Assembly (NCBI RefSeq): GCF_021502575.1
Contig: NZ_JAKFGN010000002.1
Span: 1,426,001-1,490,000, forward strand
From: Bradyrhizobium sp. G127
Lineage (GTDB): Bacteria > Pseudomonadota > Alphaproteobacteria > Rhizobiales > Xanthobacteraceae
Direction of reading: 5' to 3'
DNA length: 64,000 nucleotides
Shown: in pieces, positions 7,873 to 17,170 of the stretch
How positions within the stretch are numbered: the stretch's first letter is position 1
Layout: each line of letters starts with the position of its first letter
Position numbers and translations under genes: made by a program
The notes under the pieces: model-generated
Seen by the model: the letters and a program-made list of their open reading frames with translations, nothing else
Told to the model about the DNA's origin: nothing
Database searches by the model: none

Positions 7873-8997
7873 TCACCGAGACCACCTTTCGGTTATATCG
7901 CAAAGCTTGTTGCACACCGTCGATGCATTGAACTGTATCTGTGATGCGGTTCGCGAGAAACGTGGTGCCGGACCTGGCTGGACAACGCCTTCGACGCTCA
8001 CGAATGTTTCTCGAGCGGAGAAATGAGGATGGGATGGCGCGTCCTGCATACTTAGTATGGGCGCAACGCAAGCATCGAGCCCTTGAAATACTTTGACCCA
8101 TTCCTCTTGAGATTTTGTTTTGAAGACTTTCGCAAACTTGATTTTGAGTGCGGGCCAGTTCGACTTATCATTCTGTGAGTCAACGTCGATCCCGGATAAC
8201 TGGAGGCCCTTCAAAAGGATAGCATAAAACTTCGACTCCAGTGCTCCCACGGCCACATACTTTCCGTCCGCACACTCATATGCACCGTAGAACGGCGCTG
8301 CTCCATCTATGATGTTTGCCTCCCGTTCCGCCAACCACTTGCCCTGTGCGTGCAGCGAATAGAAAAGCGACATCAGAGAGGTTGCACCGTCGCACATTGC
8401 TGCGTCTACCACCTGGCCCTTGCCTGAGTTACGGACCTCAAGCAGTGCGGCGAGAACACCCATAACGAGATACATTGCACCGCCACCATAGTCGCCAACG
8501 AGGTTCAACGGGGCGACGGGCCTCCCATTGGACTCGCCGATCGCAGCAAGTGCACCCGACAACGCAATGTAATTGATGTCGTGGCCTGCCGCCGCGGCCA
8601 GCGGTCCGTGCTGCCCCCATCCGGTCATACGTCCGTAAACCAACCTGGGATTACGATCACAAAGAATATCGGGGCCAAATCCCAGACGCTCCATTACGCC
8701 AGGGCGGAACCCCTCAATCACCACGTCCGCCAGGTCGCAGAGACCGACCACCGCACCGGCACTCACTGGATCCTTGAGATCTGCCTCAACGCGAAGACGG
8801 CCCCGGCTGAGAAAGTCCGTTTCACCGACAACGGTACCTGGTCTATCCACTCGAATGATGTCAGCCCCCATATCGGAAAGCAGCATCCCCGCGAACGGCA
8901 CCGGACCGATGGCCTCGAATTCTACAATGCGTAGTCCTTTGAGAGGACCGTTCGCAGAACATGGTGCTGATGGCGTCAGCTGAGACTGTACAGACAC
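7873..8997 (-). CDS. CaiB/BaiF family protein, alpha-methylacyl-CoA racemase-like
   Basis: This 374-aa protein belongs to the class III CoA-transferase fold. It opens with PLKGLRIVEFEAIGPVPFAGMLL. It shows the residues expected of alpha-methylacyl-CoA racemase: His and Asp in AAGHDINYIALSG (about residue 140), Asp in LVGDYGGGAMYL (about 170) and Glu in AVGALESKFY (about 250). A racemase would convert (2R)- to (2S)-methyl-branched acyl-CoA ahead of an acyl-CoA dehydrogenase. That fits a pathway for branched, isoprenoid or sterol-like side chains. A CoA-transferase role remains possible. Confidence 0.85.
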   Translation of the reverse strand: MSVQSQLTPSAPCSANGPLKGLRIVEFEAIGPVPFAGMLLSDMGADIIRVDRPGTVVGETDFLSRGRLRVEADLKDPVSAGAVVGLCDLADVVIEGFRPGVMERLGFGPDILCDRNPRLVYGRMTGWGQHGPLAAAAGHDINYIALSGALAAIGESNGRPVAPLNLVGDYGGGAMYLVMGVLAALLEVRNSGKGQVVDAAMCDGATSLMSLFYSLHAQGKWLAEREANIIDGAAPFYGAYECADGKYVAVGALESKFYAILLKGLQLSGIDVDSQNDKSNWPALKIKFAKVFKTKSQEEWVKVFQGLDACVAPILSMQDAPSHPHFSARETFVSVEGVVQPGPAPRFSRTASQIQFNASTVCNKLCDITERWSR

Positions 8998-9069
8998 TAT
9001 TTCGGATTCCCGACAATTCTACTTTAAATCATGCGAAGTAAGCCGCGCTAACGCTTTCACGAGCGCGCA

Positions 9070-9837
9070 TCAACCGTGCATCGTGAGGCCGCCAGAAACA
9101 CTAATTACTTGTCCGGTGATGTAGCTCGCCTCATCGCTCGCAAGAAACGCAACGATCCCCGCCATGTCCTGCGGCTCGCCCATGCGTCGCAAAGGAATGG
9201 CGCGAGCCATACGATCTAGTATGGCGCGAGCTTCACCTTCCTCCGCGATCCCTTCACTCATCATCGGCGTCTTTGTCGGTCCAGGGCATACAACATTCAA
9301 AAGAATCCCTGATCGCGCAAGCTCGCGAGCCAGAGTCTTGGACAGGGCAATCACACCAGCCTTACAGGCAGAGTAAACACCTTGGCCAGATGAACCGACG
9401 CGTCCTGCATCCGATGATATCGAGACGATTCGTCCGAATTTTCGCCGCTCCATATTCGTTGCGACGACATGAATCAGGTTGATTGGTCCCTTAAGGTTGG
9501 TCGCGATGACTTTGTCTCGAAGCTCTTCATCCGTCGCGAGGAAGCTGGTCATCTTGTCCCAGCCGGCATTGTTAACCAGCACATCGACGGGACCAAGCAC
9601 CCTCTCTGTTCTTTCAACAGCGAGCGTAACCGCGGCCAAGTCTGATATATCGAGATGCTCCACGTGGGTACTCACGCCAAACTCCGAAAGACTTTCCGCT
9701 ACTCGGTCTGCGCCGTTTCGGTTCCGGTCAAAAATGGCGACATTAACGCCCGCTTCCGCCAGCCGGCGACAGATGGCCTCGCCTATACCGCTACCGCCAC
9801 CGGTTATGATTGCGGTACGACCTGCTAGACCTCGCAT
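9070..9837 (-). CDS. SDR-family NAD(P)-dependent oxidoreductase (FabG-like)
   Basis: A 255-aa classical SDR. It has the cofactor motif TGGGSGIGEAICRRLAEAG near the start, NNAG in VDVLVNNAGW, Ser in SISSDAGRVG, and the YxxxK pair in GVYSACKAGVIALSKTLA. The C-terminus SYITGQVISVSGGLTMHG is FabG-like. It probably oxidises a 3-hydroxyacyl-CoA or a related alcohol in this pathway. The start at 9837 (MRGLAGRT) is favoured by GGAGAG six bases upstream. It lies 34 bases after the acyl-CoA dehydrogenase gene. Confidence 0.88.
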   Translation of the reverse strand: MRGLAGRTAIITGGGSGIGEAICRRLAEAGVNVAIFDRNRNGADRVAESLSEFGVSTHVEHLDISDLAAVTLAVERTERVLGPVDVLVNNAGWDKMTSFLATDEELRDKVIATNLKGPINLIHVVATNMERRKFGRIVSISSDAGRVGSSGQGVYSACKAGVIALSKTLARELARSGILLNVVCPGPTKTPMMSEGIAEEGEARAILDRMARAIPLRRMGEPQDMAGIVAFLASDEASYITGQVISVSGGLTMHG

Positions 9838-9871
9838 GTATGGCTCTCCACGTTGAAGCATTTGGATATCT

Positions 9872-11008
9872 CTAAGCAGCTCGCGTCACGTGCCGCTGAA
9901 TAATCATCTTCAAGACCTCGCTTGTTCCTTCGTAAATCTGCAGTACGCGCTGATCCCGATACAATTTTTCAACAATTGAACCTTGAATGCAGCCAGCTCC
10001 TCCGAAGATCTGGACTGCACTGCTGCAAACCCATTCCGCCATCTCGGATGCGAACAGTTTTGCCATCGAGGCCTCCACTACGCGCTGCTGACCCTCCTCC
10101 TTCAGCCGAGCAGCACGCAGGTAAAGCTGGCGAGCGGCTTCAATTCGTGTTGCCATATCAGCAAGTCGAAATCCGACAGCTTGATGATCAGCGATGGGTT
10201 TTCCAAAACTGTGGCGTTCAAGGGCATAGGCCGCGGCTGCATCATACGCCGCTTGAGCTACACCAACTGCTTGCGCTGCAACTCCAATACGGTTGGTCTC
10301 AAGACCCTCAAGAATGGTTTTGTAGCCACTTCCAACCGATCCCAGCACTGCATCGTCAGCCACCTCAAAGTTTTCGAGAGCGATCTGACAAATGTCCATA
10401 ATGCGATGGCCAAGCTTTTTCTCCTTCCGAACAACGTTGTAGCCGGGTGTGTTTGGTTTGATGAGAAACGCCGTCAGTCCATTTTTTCCAGCACTCTGAT
10501 CGGTCGAGGCAAGAAGGATCGCGACTCCCGCCGTGCTCCCTCCTGAGATGAATGCTTTCTCCCCATTAACGACCCAACGGCCATCTTTTCGGGTGGCAGT
10601 CGTCCGAACCTTGGAGAGATCCGATCCTGCATGAGATTCACTCAACAGAAGGGCGATGTAATGAGCTCCGTCTACGACTGGCCGCAGGTATTTCTCTTTC
10701 TGGTGATCGGTTCCGAACTCCAGAAGCTTTGACGCGAACGGATACGATATCCCGCCAATCTGGTTGCCGATTGCACAATCACCATACGATAGCTCTTCCA
10801 CCATAATGGCCCAGCTGATTACGCCACTATCCGAACCGCCCCACATCGTTGGCACGCAGACACCGTGAAGTCCGAGATTTCCAATTTTTTGCCAGATATG
10901 TTCTGGCACCATTCCCTGTTCTTCCCACTGCATGATGTTGGGGAGAATTTCGGAGCGCACGAACTTTCTGGTCATATCGCGAATGGCGATTTGATCTGCT
11001 GTCAGCAT
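9872..11008 (-). CDS. Acyl-CoA dehydrogenase
   Basis: A 378-aa FAD-dependent acyl-CoA dehydrogenase of normal length. The N-terminal helical domain (DQIAIRDMTRKFVRSEILP), the FAD-contacting middle domain (LLLSESHAGSDLSKVRTTA around residue 125) and the C-terminal helical domain are all complete. The catalytic Glu is visible in QIYEGTSEVLK (about residue 362). It introduces the 2,3 double bond in an acyl-CoA. The gene overlaps the acyl-CoA ligase gene by 7 bases, so the two are translated from one message. Confidence 0.92.
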   Translation of the reverse strand: MLTADQIAIRDMTRKFVRSEILPNIMQWEEQGMVPEHIWQKIGNLGLHGVCVPTMWGGSDSGVISWAIMVEELSYGDCAIGNQIGGISYPFASKLLEFGTDHQKEKYLRPVVDGAHYIALLLSESHAGSDLSKVRTTATRKDGRWVVNGEKAFISGGSTAGVAILLASTDQSAGKNGLTAFLIKPNTPGYNVVRKEKKLGHRIMDICQIALENFEVADDAVLGSVGSGYKTILEGLETNRIGVAAQAVGVAQAAYDAAAAYALERHSFGKPIADHQAVGFRLADMATRIEAARQLYLRAARLKEEGQQRVVEASMAKLFASEMAEWVCSSAVQIFGGAGCIQGSIVEKLYRDQRVLQIYEGTSEVLKMIIQRHVTRAA

Positions 11009-12507
11009 GATGCTTGGTATCCTTTCCCCCGCACCTGTGCAGGGCTTTCGACGAGGAGCCGCTTCAGAATCTTTCCGGTAGGTCCCTTTGGAAGCGCCTC
11101 TCGAAATTCAACCACCGACGGCACTTTGTACTTCGCGAGCTTTGCTTCGCAGAAGGCAATAACCTCACCTTCAGTAAGCTGATGATCAGGATTGAGAACG
11201 ATCACGGCTTTCACCGTTTCGCCATAACGTTCGTCGGGGATGCCGATGACTGCGCATTCCACGACTCCGGAAAACCCCAAAATAACTTCTTCCAGTTCCG
11301 CCGGGTAAATGTTTGCGCCGCCGCGAATGATCATGTCTTTCTTGCGGCCAACGATGAAGATGAAGCCATTCACATCCCGGCGAGCGAGATCTCCGCTATA
11401 GATCCATCCATCGCGGATCGTTTCAGCAGTCTCTTTCTCGCGCCTGAAATAGCCGGTCATGTTGCTTTGGCTTCTGAACACCAATTCCCCAACTTCGTCG
11501 GGGGCCGCATCCAGGCCGTCATCTCCTACTACTCGAACAGAACAGCCTGGCAATGCCTTGCCAGCCGACTCTGGAACGCCGCGCTTGAACTCGCGAGCGT
11601 CGTATCCCGTGATCGGCGTTCCTTCAGTCATTCCCCAAGCTTCAAATAACTCGAGGCCAAGCCGCTCCCGCGCTCTGGCTACGACCGTGGGTGCGAGACT
11701 CGATCCGGACGCGACAGCTATTCGAATGGACGACACGTCGAGTGCGTGCTGGCTTGCCCACTCGGTCATCATTACGTAGGCCGTGGGCACGCTCATTAGA
11801 ATGGTTATTCTCTCCTTTGCGATAGCGTCGAGAGCTTCTCCAGGATGAAACCTTTCTTGCAGAACGATTGTTGCGCCAACCGAAATGGCGCTGCATGCGT
11901 TGATGACTGAGTTGTAAATGAACGACAATGATCCCGCGATAAGGATCCTGTCGTCCTCCTTAAATTGGAAGACGTCTCGAACCCGAACAACGGTTGCTAC
12001 ATTGGCAGCATGACTGAGGATTGCTCCCTTGGGACGGCCCGTGGTTCCTGACGTATAGAAGATCGTCGAGGCATCGCTGTCAGCGCGGGCGATCCAGTCA
12101 GCGAGCGGGCTTTCGAGATTTGAATCTCCGAACTCCCTAAGCAGAAGCACAGACTTAAGACCCGCCCCGGCAACTCTATCCAGATGCGCCTTATCGACGA
12201 TAATGACTGCTGCTTCGCTGTCTGCGATGATGAAGGAAATTTCTGAGGCCGTCAGCGCTGTGTTGATCGGAACCAGCACCGCTCCGCTTCCCACGACCCC
12301 AAACAATGCCGCTATCCATTCCGCTTGATTGGATGCCAGAAGTACGACCCTGTCGCCGGGCCTGACACCGCGCTTGATCAATGATGCAGCGATGCGGCGC
12401 GCGTACAGATCAATCGTTGAGTAGCTATATTGCTGACCGCGGAAGATGACGCACGGCTTGTCAGCTTCCCGCCTCGCTGTTTTGGTCAATAGGTCTGTCA
12501 GGCTCAT
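11002..12507 (-). CDS. AMP-forming acyl-CoA ligase (ANL superfamily)
   Basis: This 501-aa enzyme carries the ANL motifs in order: the P-loop IFYTSGTTGRPKGA (about residues 150-163), AWGMTEGTP (about 290), YSGDLARRD (about 370) and the C-terminal catalytic Lys in LPKGPTGKILKRLL. It activates a free carboxylic acid with ATP and CoA, making it the entry step of the catabolic block. The acid is unknown; length fits medium-chain or aryl acid ligases. It precedes the acyl-CoA dehydrogenase gene, overlapping it, and lies 14 bases after the MBL-fold gene. Confidence 0.9.
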   Translation of the reverse strand: MSLTDLLTKTARREADKPCVIFRGQQYSYSTIDLYARRIAASLIKRGVRPGDRVVLLASNQAEWIAALFGVVGSGAVLVPINTALTASEISFIIADSEAAVIIVDKAHLDRVAGAGLKSVLLLREFGDSNLESPLADWIARADSDASTIFYTSGTTGRPKGAILSHAANVATVVRVRDVFQFKEDDRILIAGSLSFIYNSVINACSAISVGATIVLQERFHPGEALDAIAKERITILMSVPTAYVMMTEWASQHALDVSSIRIAVASGSSLAPTVVARARERLGLELFEAWGMTEGTPITGYDAREFKRGVPESAGKALPGCSVRVVGDDGLDAAPDEVGELVFRSQSNMTGYFRREKETAETIRDGWIYSGDLARRDVNGFIFIVGRKKDMIIRGGANIYPAELEEVILGFSGVVECAVIGIPDERYGETVKAVIVLNPDHQLTEGEVIAFCEAKLAKYKVPSVVEFREALPKGPTGKILKRLLVESPAQVRGKGYQASC

Positions 12508-12521
12508 GATCGATAAACCCC

Positions 12522-13412
12522 TCAGGTCTCGCCTTCGAACACAAACTTGAATGTCTCTCCCGCCCGCCGGATGAAACCCGCAGAAGGCGAGGGAAAATGC
12601 GCAGTTAAAATTCGGGTGTCGGTTTCGGCATAGCGATCAAGGAACTTCTTTCGAGTTTGTCGCGCTAGGTCCTTATCCCCGTCGCCGGCGGCACCCCAAT
12701 GGGGAAATGTGCATTGAATGGGGCTGTGCATGACGTCGCCCGTGAGGATGCCATCACATCCGCAGGAAGACAGACGGATGCTGATGTGACCAGGAGTATG
12801 GCCGGGGGTCGGTTCGATCCATAAATTGTCGTCTAATGAGAAGTCGCTCGAGACAAGATCTGCCTGTCCAGCATCTACGACAGGTAAAACACTGTCGTTG
12901 ATACAACCATCGCTATATTTCGCTCCCTTTTTATTCAGCTCCTCCCAGAAGGCAAACTCGTCTTTGGCAAAGATATAGCGGGCATTTGGAAAAGTCGGCA
13001 CCCATTGTCCGTTCATCAGCCGCGTATTCCAGCCAACGTGATCTGTGTGCAAATGAGTGCACATCACAAAATCGATCTGCTCGACGGAAACTCCGATATC
13101 TGCAAGCCCTTTCAGGTAGCGTTCACTCTCGCGCATGTTCCAGGCAGGCCAAAAGCGCCGCGGCTTGTGATTGCCTACGCAAGTGTCGATCAGAATCGTA
13201 TGGTGCTTAGTTCTCACAACGTAACTCTGGACAGCCGCTATGATCTTGTCCGTGCCGGGCTCAAGAAAACGCGGTTCCATCCAGCTTCTGTGCGGCGCTA
13301 AAGCATCAACCGTTGCGTCTGGAAAGAACGTGAAAAGCGGAAACTCTGGCTCCTCGCTTTCCAGTACTCGGTCGATGCGAATATCTCCAAGCATCCTAGA
13401 TGTATCTGACAT
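12522..13412 (-). CDS. MBL-fold metallo-hydrolase
   Basis: A 296-aa metallo-beta-lactamase-fold enzyme with the binuclear zinc motif CTHLHTDHVGWN (about residue 110), a downstream PGHTPGHISI His (about 205), the Asp of GILTGDVMHSPIQ and a final His in LTAHFP. This subfamily resembles lactonase-type hydrolases. In a CoA pathway it could hydrolyse a lactone or a thioester. The gene lies between the crotonase-like gene and the acyl-CoA ligase gene with 14-15 base gaps on each side. No signal peptide is seen, so it is cytoplasmic. Confidence 0.85.
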   Translation of the reverse strand: MSDTSRMLGDIRIDRVLESEEPEFPLFTFFPDATVDALAPHRSWMEPRFLEPGTDKIIAAVQSYVVRTKHHTILIDTCVGNHKPRRFWPAWNMRESERYLKGLADIGVSVEQIDFVMCTHLHTDHVGWNTRLMNGQWVPTFPNARYIFAKDEFAFWEELNKKGAKYSDGCINDSVLPVVDAGQADLVSSDFSLDDNLWIEPTPGHTPGHISIRLSSCGCDGILTGDVMHSPIQCTFPHWGAAGDGDKDLARQTRKKFLDRYAETDTRILTAHFPSPSAGFIRRAGETFKFVFEGET

Positions 13413-13427
13413 AAGTTGTTTCTCCGA

Positions 13428-14228
13428 TTACCCTCGGCCCCATGTGAAGTTTGCCGGTCGATTGGCACGAAAGGCGTCAACGCCCTCCCTGAAATCGACC
13501 TCGCTGAAACCGCGGACGCGAAGCTCTCGCACCTCGGACGAATCGAATTGAGCGCCATGGCGGATTGAATCGAATATCAGCTTGGCATTGCGAATCGATC
13601 GCTGCGAGTTGCGTAGCATCCGTCCGACGTAAGCCGCGCAATGTTCTTCAAAGTTTGCAGTCATATATGCTTGATTGATTAGTCCGACCTGACACGCTTC
13701 AAACGCATCAATCACTCGAGCGCTAAACAGTAACTCCTTGGCACGACTTTCACCCACCAGCGACGCTAACCGTCGCGTTGAGCTAGTGCTGTACGTGATC
13801 CCGAGCCGGGCAGGTGGCGCCGCAAAGCGACTGTCGCTTGTCGCTACACGGAGGTCACAAGCCATCGCGAGTTCGAGGCCGCCGCCCATGCAAAACCCGC
13901 GAATACAGGCCAGTGTCGGAAGATCGAAGTCACCAAGTGCCGCCTCAGCGGCTCGGATCGCATCCACATAGTTCTCAGCAGCCTGCTTACATTCTGAAGC
14001 GGACTGAAGTTCTTCGATATCTGCTCCCGCAGAAAAGGCGTCGTCACCCTGCCCTTCAACGATAAGCAGTTGAACTGATCGCTGCGCACGTATTTCGCGC
14101 AAGATCGCCGGGACGGAAAGCCACATAGAAAGAGACATCGCGTTTCGTTTCGCAGGGCGATCAATCACGAGGCGAGCGACCTGCCCGTCGTACCGCACCC
14201 GGATCAATCCGTCGTTCGAGTTCATCAT
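13428..14228 (-). CDS. Crotonase-fold protein lacking the usual hydratase glutamate
   Basis: A 266-aa crotonase with the family opening VIDRPAKRNAMSLSM, the oxyanion segments FSAGADIEEL and IRGFCMGGGLELAMACDLRVA, and the second acidic segment GESRAKELLFSARV. Where classical enoyl-CoA hydratases have Pro-Glu followed by a Gly-rich loop, this protein reads FAAPPARLGITYSTSST, so the first catalytic Glu is replaced by Pro. It may be an isomerase, decarboxylase or hydrolase rather than a hydratase. It is the first gene of the block downstream of a TetR-type operator. Confidence 0.82.
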   Translation of the reverse strand: MMNSNDGLIRVRYDGQVARLVIDRPAKRNAMSLSMWLSVPAILREIRAQRSVQLLIVEGQGDDAFSAGADIEELQSASECKQAAENYVDAIRAAEAALGDFDLPTLACIRGFCMGGGLELAMACDLRVATSDSRFAAPPARLGITYSTSSTRRLASLVGESRAKELLFSARVIDAFEACQVGLINQAYMTANFEEHCAAYVGRMLRNSQRSIRNAKLIFDSIRHGAQFDSSEVRELRVRGFSEVDFREGVDAFRANRPANFTWGRG

Positions 14229-14320
14229 GTTTATATTTTCGTTGCTTAAACTTGATCGCTGGAGCGCGAGAGCGCCGCCATTCCTGCAGAATTACTCCTT
14301 TGGCCAAGGATGCACAAGAC

Positions 14321-14351
14321 AAAAATGAGGATTGCCTCATTCCTCATTTTT
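14321..14351 (-). promoter_or_regulatory. TetR-type operator ahead of the beta-oxidation genes
   Basis: The core ATGAGGATTGCCTCAT is an inverted repeat (ATGAGG/CCTCAT, spacer ATTG), with a third arm CTCATTTTT. A nearly identical site lies at 17171-17199. On the minus strand a possible promoter follows: TTGTGC, 17 bases, TAATTC. It is 93 bases ahead of the crotonase-like start. The likely binder is the TetR protein encoded at 17187-17846. Confidence 0.7.
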
Positions 14352-14729
14352 ACGGATCGTGACTTCGCGACGGGCGGATGGGCGAATACGAACAACTCCA
14401 CTGAGCTGAGCTCCCGATGAAGGTCACTCCGATCCAGCATTCGTGATGCCTCACGCCTTCACTGCAAAGCCAGTTTTCAGGCCAATGCCTTTACGTCGGC
14501 TGTCTACTCGACAATTTCTTCCGCCTATGTTCCAAGCAACTTGCGCGGTTTAGTGATCAATCCGCGACCAGGCCCTTTGAAGCAGACGTGGCGTGCTGTG
14601 CGGTATGAGATTTTGCACACGCGACAAATAACCCTCAGCCACGGACGGCTCCTCTTTGCATTGCTTTGATAATCACTCTGCAAAGCACTATTGTTGTCGA
14701 GCCTTGAAACGTGGCTTCGTGGCTCTTGG
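14352..14729. other. Intergenic stretch with no recognised gene
   Basis: This stretch lies between the end of the MDR oxidoreductase gene and the operator of the beta-oxidation block. Short open frames are present on both strands but none resembles a family I know. No RNA gene or clear terminator was seen. It may hold decayed sequence, as do other gaps in this cluster. Confidence 0.4.
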
Positions 14730-15746
14730 TCAAGCTTTGGGCGCCGATACCCTTATCAGACGCTTGCCGCGATTCTCTCCCGCTAGCAGTCCGATCAGCG
14801 CATCTGGCGTGTTTTCGAGACCATCAATTATTTCTTCGCGCACTTGAAGCTTGCCGGCGTTTACCCACGAGCGCAGCTCCGCCAGCGCTGCCTCACGTTC
14901 GGCGATGAAGTCAGTAAATATAAAGCCCTGCACCGTGAGACGCTTGATCACGATCAATCCCGGCACACCGCGGGGGCCAGTCGTTGGAGGCACGCCATCA
15001 TAAGCGGAGACGGCTCCGCAGCAGACTATGCGGCCATATTTGCTCATTTGTGGCAGGCAGGCTTCGAAAATATCTCCGCCGACGTTGTCAAAATAGACGT
15101 TGATGCCATTTGGAGCGGCGACCTTCAGGGACTTGAATAGAGGCTCCTCTTTGTAATTGATTGCAGAGTCAAAACCCAATTCCGAAAGTAGCCACTTGCA
15201 TTTCTCCCTGCTGCCGGCGATCCCGATGACACGGCAATCCTTCAATTTTGCAATCTGGCCTGCAAAGGCGCCAACAGAGCCAGCAGCAGCCGAGACTACA
15301 ACTGTATCTCCGGACTTCGGTTTTCCGACGTAAAGCAAGCCGAAATAAGCGGTAAGGCCCGCAATGCCATAGACGCTCAAATAATGCGTTATGGCTTCCG
15401 TGCGCGGCAGTTTAACGAGGCCCTCCGCGCTCACGACGGCAAAATCCTGCCAACCGGCATCACCCAACACCAGATCGCCGGCAAAGAAGCCCGGCACCTT
15501 CGATTCTACAACTTCTGCAATCGTGCCGCCGGCCATCACGGCGTTTTGGTCGACAGCTTCGCGATAGGTAACGCCCTGCATCCATGCCCGATTAGCCGCA
15601 TCGAGCGAAATGTAAAGAACGCGGACGAGCACCTCCCCCACCTTGGGTTTAGGGATTGCAGCTTCTGCCATCCTAAAATTCTGCGGAGTTAGCTTGCCTG
15701 CCGGCTTCTCGACCAGCATTATCTGCCGATTGACGGCTGTGGGCAT
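14730..15746 (-). CDS. Zinc-independent MDR oxidoreductase (curcumin/leukotriene-B4 reductase-like), NADP-dependent
   Basis: A 338-aa medium-chain dehydrogenase/reductase. The N-terminal GroES-like part contains LYISLDAANRAWM, typical of the CurA / PTGR branch. The Rossmann part has VVVSAAAGSVGAFAGQIAKL (about residues 148-167) and FDNVGGDIFEACLPQM. There are no zinc-ligand cysteines, as expected for this branch. Members reduce the double bond of enones and enals with NADPH. The gene is separated by about 150 bases from the binding-protein gene upstream and about 500 from the next downstream gene. Confidence 0.87.
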   Translation of the reverse strand: MPTAVNRQIMLVEKPAGKLTPQNFRMAEAAIPKPKVGEVLVRVLYISLDAANRAWMQGVTYREAVDQNAVMAGGTIAEVVESKVPGFFAGDLVLGDAGWQDFAVVSAEGLVKLPRTEAITHYLSVYGIAGLTAYFGLLYVGKPKSGDTVVVSAAAGSVGAFAGQIAKLKDCRVIGIAGSREKCKWLLSELGFDSAINYKEEPLFKSLKVAAPNGINVYFDNVGGDIFEACLPQMSKYGRIVCCGAVSAYDGVPPTTGPRGVPGLIVIKRLTVQGFIFTDFIAEREAALAELRSWVNAGKLQVREEIIDGLENTPDALIGLLAGENRGKRLIRVSAPKA

Positions 15747-15793
15747 AGAATCATTCCTTTGAAAGACGGCTGCGCATCATCTTCGAGTGCATC

Positions 15794-15809
15794 GCGGCAA
15801 GGTTGCCGC
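15794..15809. other. Hairpin between the binding-protein and MDR genes
   Basis: A perfect 7-bp inverted repeat GCGGCAA / TTGCCGC with a 2-base centre lies 85 bases past the stop of the binding-protein gene. There is no T-run on the minus strand, so it is more likely a transcript-stabilising or processing hairpin than a full terminator. Confidence 0.35.
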
Positions 15810-15895
15810 TTTGCTCCCTGAGTATCGTGGCGCTTTACAAGCACGAGCGCTCCAAACTTTCAGTCGTCGGACGATGGTCGAGCTTTGGATCGCGC

Positions 15896-17110
15896 CTATT
15901 TTGCGCCCTGATTAACTAGAGCACACCCTCCATCGGACATTGCTCGGTAAGCTTCAGATCCCGGCAACTCGCCGATTAACTTGTAGAAATCGTTGGGGTA
16001 CTTCGACTCGGAGGGAGCCTTGACTTGCATCAAAAGCATTTTGTGCAAAACACTGCCATCCGCACGGATCTCTACGTTCTTATTGTAAAAATCATTTACG
16101 CGCATCTCGCGCATCTTGCGGGCTACCGCCTTCGCCTCATCAGTGCCCGCTGCCTGGATAGCCTTCAGATAGTGCGTAACTGCCGTGTAAAGACCAGCCT
16201 GCATCATATTGGGAAGCTTTCCGCCTGAATAAGCCATGTAGCGCTTTGTCCAGGCCCGCGTTTCGTCGTTCAAGTCCCAGTAGAAAGAGGTGGCGAGTCG
16301 AAGGCCCTGGGCTACATCTAATCCAAGGCTATCAATGTCGTTTATATAGAACAGCATGCTCGCCAAGCTCTGGCCCGGCTTCAAGATTCTAAATTCTTTC
16401 ACCTGCTTGATGAGGTTGATTGTGTCACCACCCGCGGTGGCGAGTGCAAGAACGGTAAAGGGCTTCGCCGCAGCTTGCAGAAGAAATGATGAGAAGTCAG
16501 GCGAGTTGAGAGGCGTTTTAACGCTACCCAGCACCGTCCCTCCAGCATCTGTTATGAATTTCGTTGCGTCACGTTGCATGGCATGACCGAACGCAAAGTC
16601 GGCCGTGACGAAGAACCACTCTTTCCCACCGCCGCGAACAATTGCTCGAGCAAGGACATTCGACAACGCGTATGTATCGTATGTCCATTGCGTCGACGTT
16701 TCGTTGCACGATTTGCCTGTGAGCTCAGATGTGGCCGCGCTCGCGATTAGAAACGTTTTGTTCTTTTCGCGCGCAACCTGCTGAACCGCGAGCGCCACGC
16801 TTGAGCTTGCGCCATCTGCGAATGCATCGACTTTCTCGGTATCGGCCCATCTGCGCGCAATGGAAGAGCCGATATCAGGCTTATGCTGGTGATCCGCCGA
16901 CAACACCTCGATCGGCTTTCCGAGAACCAACCCTCCAAAATCGTCAACTGCCATTTTTGCAGCCAAGACTGAAGCTTGCCCGGTGCCATACGCAAATTGC
17001 CCGCTTTGATCGTTGATCACTCCAATCCGCACGACATCGTCTGATATTTGGGCAATGGCAGAAGATGCCAGATAGAAAAAGCAAATTACCCCGAGAAACA
17101 GCGATCGCAT
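15896..17110 (-). CDS. HAAT-family ABC transporter periplasmic substrate-binding protein
   Basis: A 404-aa type I periplasmic binding protein. The start at 17110 has AGGGGATGTC just upstream and gives a clean signal peptide (MRSLFLGVICFFYLASSAIA). The mature protein opens DDVVRIGVINDQSGQFAYGTG, a Leu/Ile/Val-binding-protein-like beginning. It later shows ADHQHKPDIGSSIARRWAD. It lacks its own permease genes next door; the LivGFHM set at 2239-5660 is the probable partner. The gene lies downstream of a TetR-type operator and directly after tetR, so it probably responds to the same inducer. Confidence 0.88.
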   Translation of the reverse strand: MRSLFLGVICFFYLASSAIAQISDDVVRIGVINDQSGQFAYGTGQASVLAAKMAVDDFGGLVLGKPIEVLSADHQHKPDIGSSIARRWADTEKVDAFADGASSSVALAVQQVAREKNKTFLIASAATSELTGKSCNETSTQWTYDTYALSNVLARAIVRGGGKEWFFVTADFAFGHAMQRDATKFITDAGGTVLGSVKTPLNSPDFSSFLLQAAAKPFTVLALATAGGDTINLIKQVKEFRILKPGQSLASMLFYINDIDSLGLDVAQGLRLATSFYWDLNDETRAWTKRYMAYSGGKLPNMMQAGLYTAVTHYLKAIQAAGTDEAKAVARKMREMRVNDFYNKNVEIRADGSVLHKMLLMQVKAPSESKYPNDFYKLIGELPGSEAYRAMSDGGCALVNQGAK

Positions 17111-17170
17111 GACATCCCCTCCCATTTTTATATTGGGAGCAGACTGCCTCAACCTTCAGCCCACGTCAAC

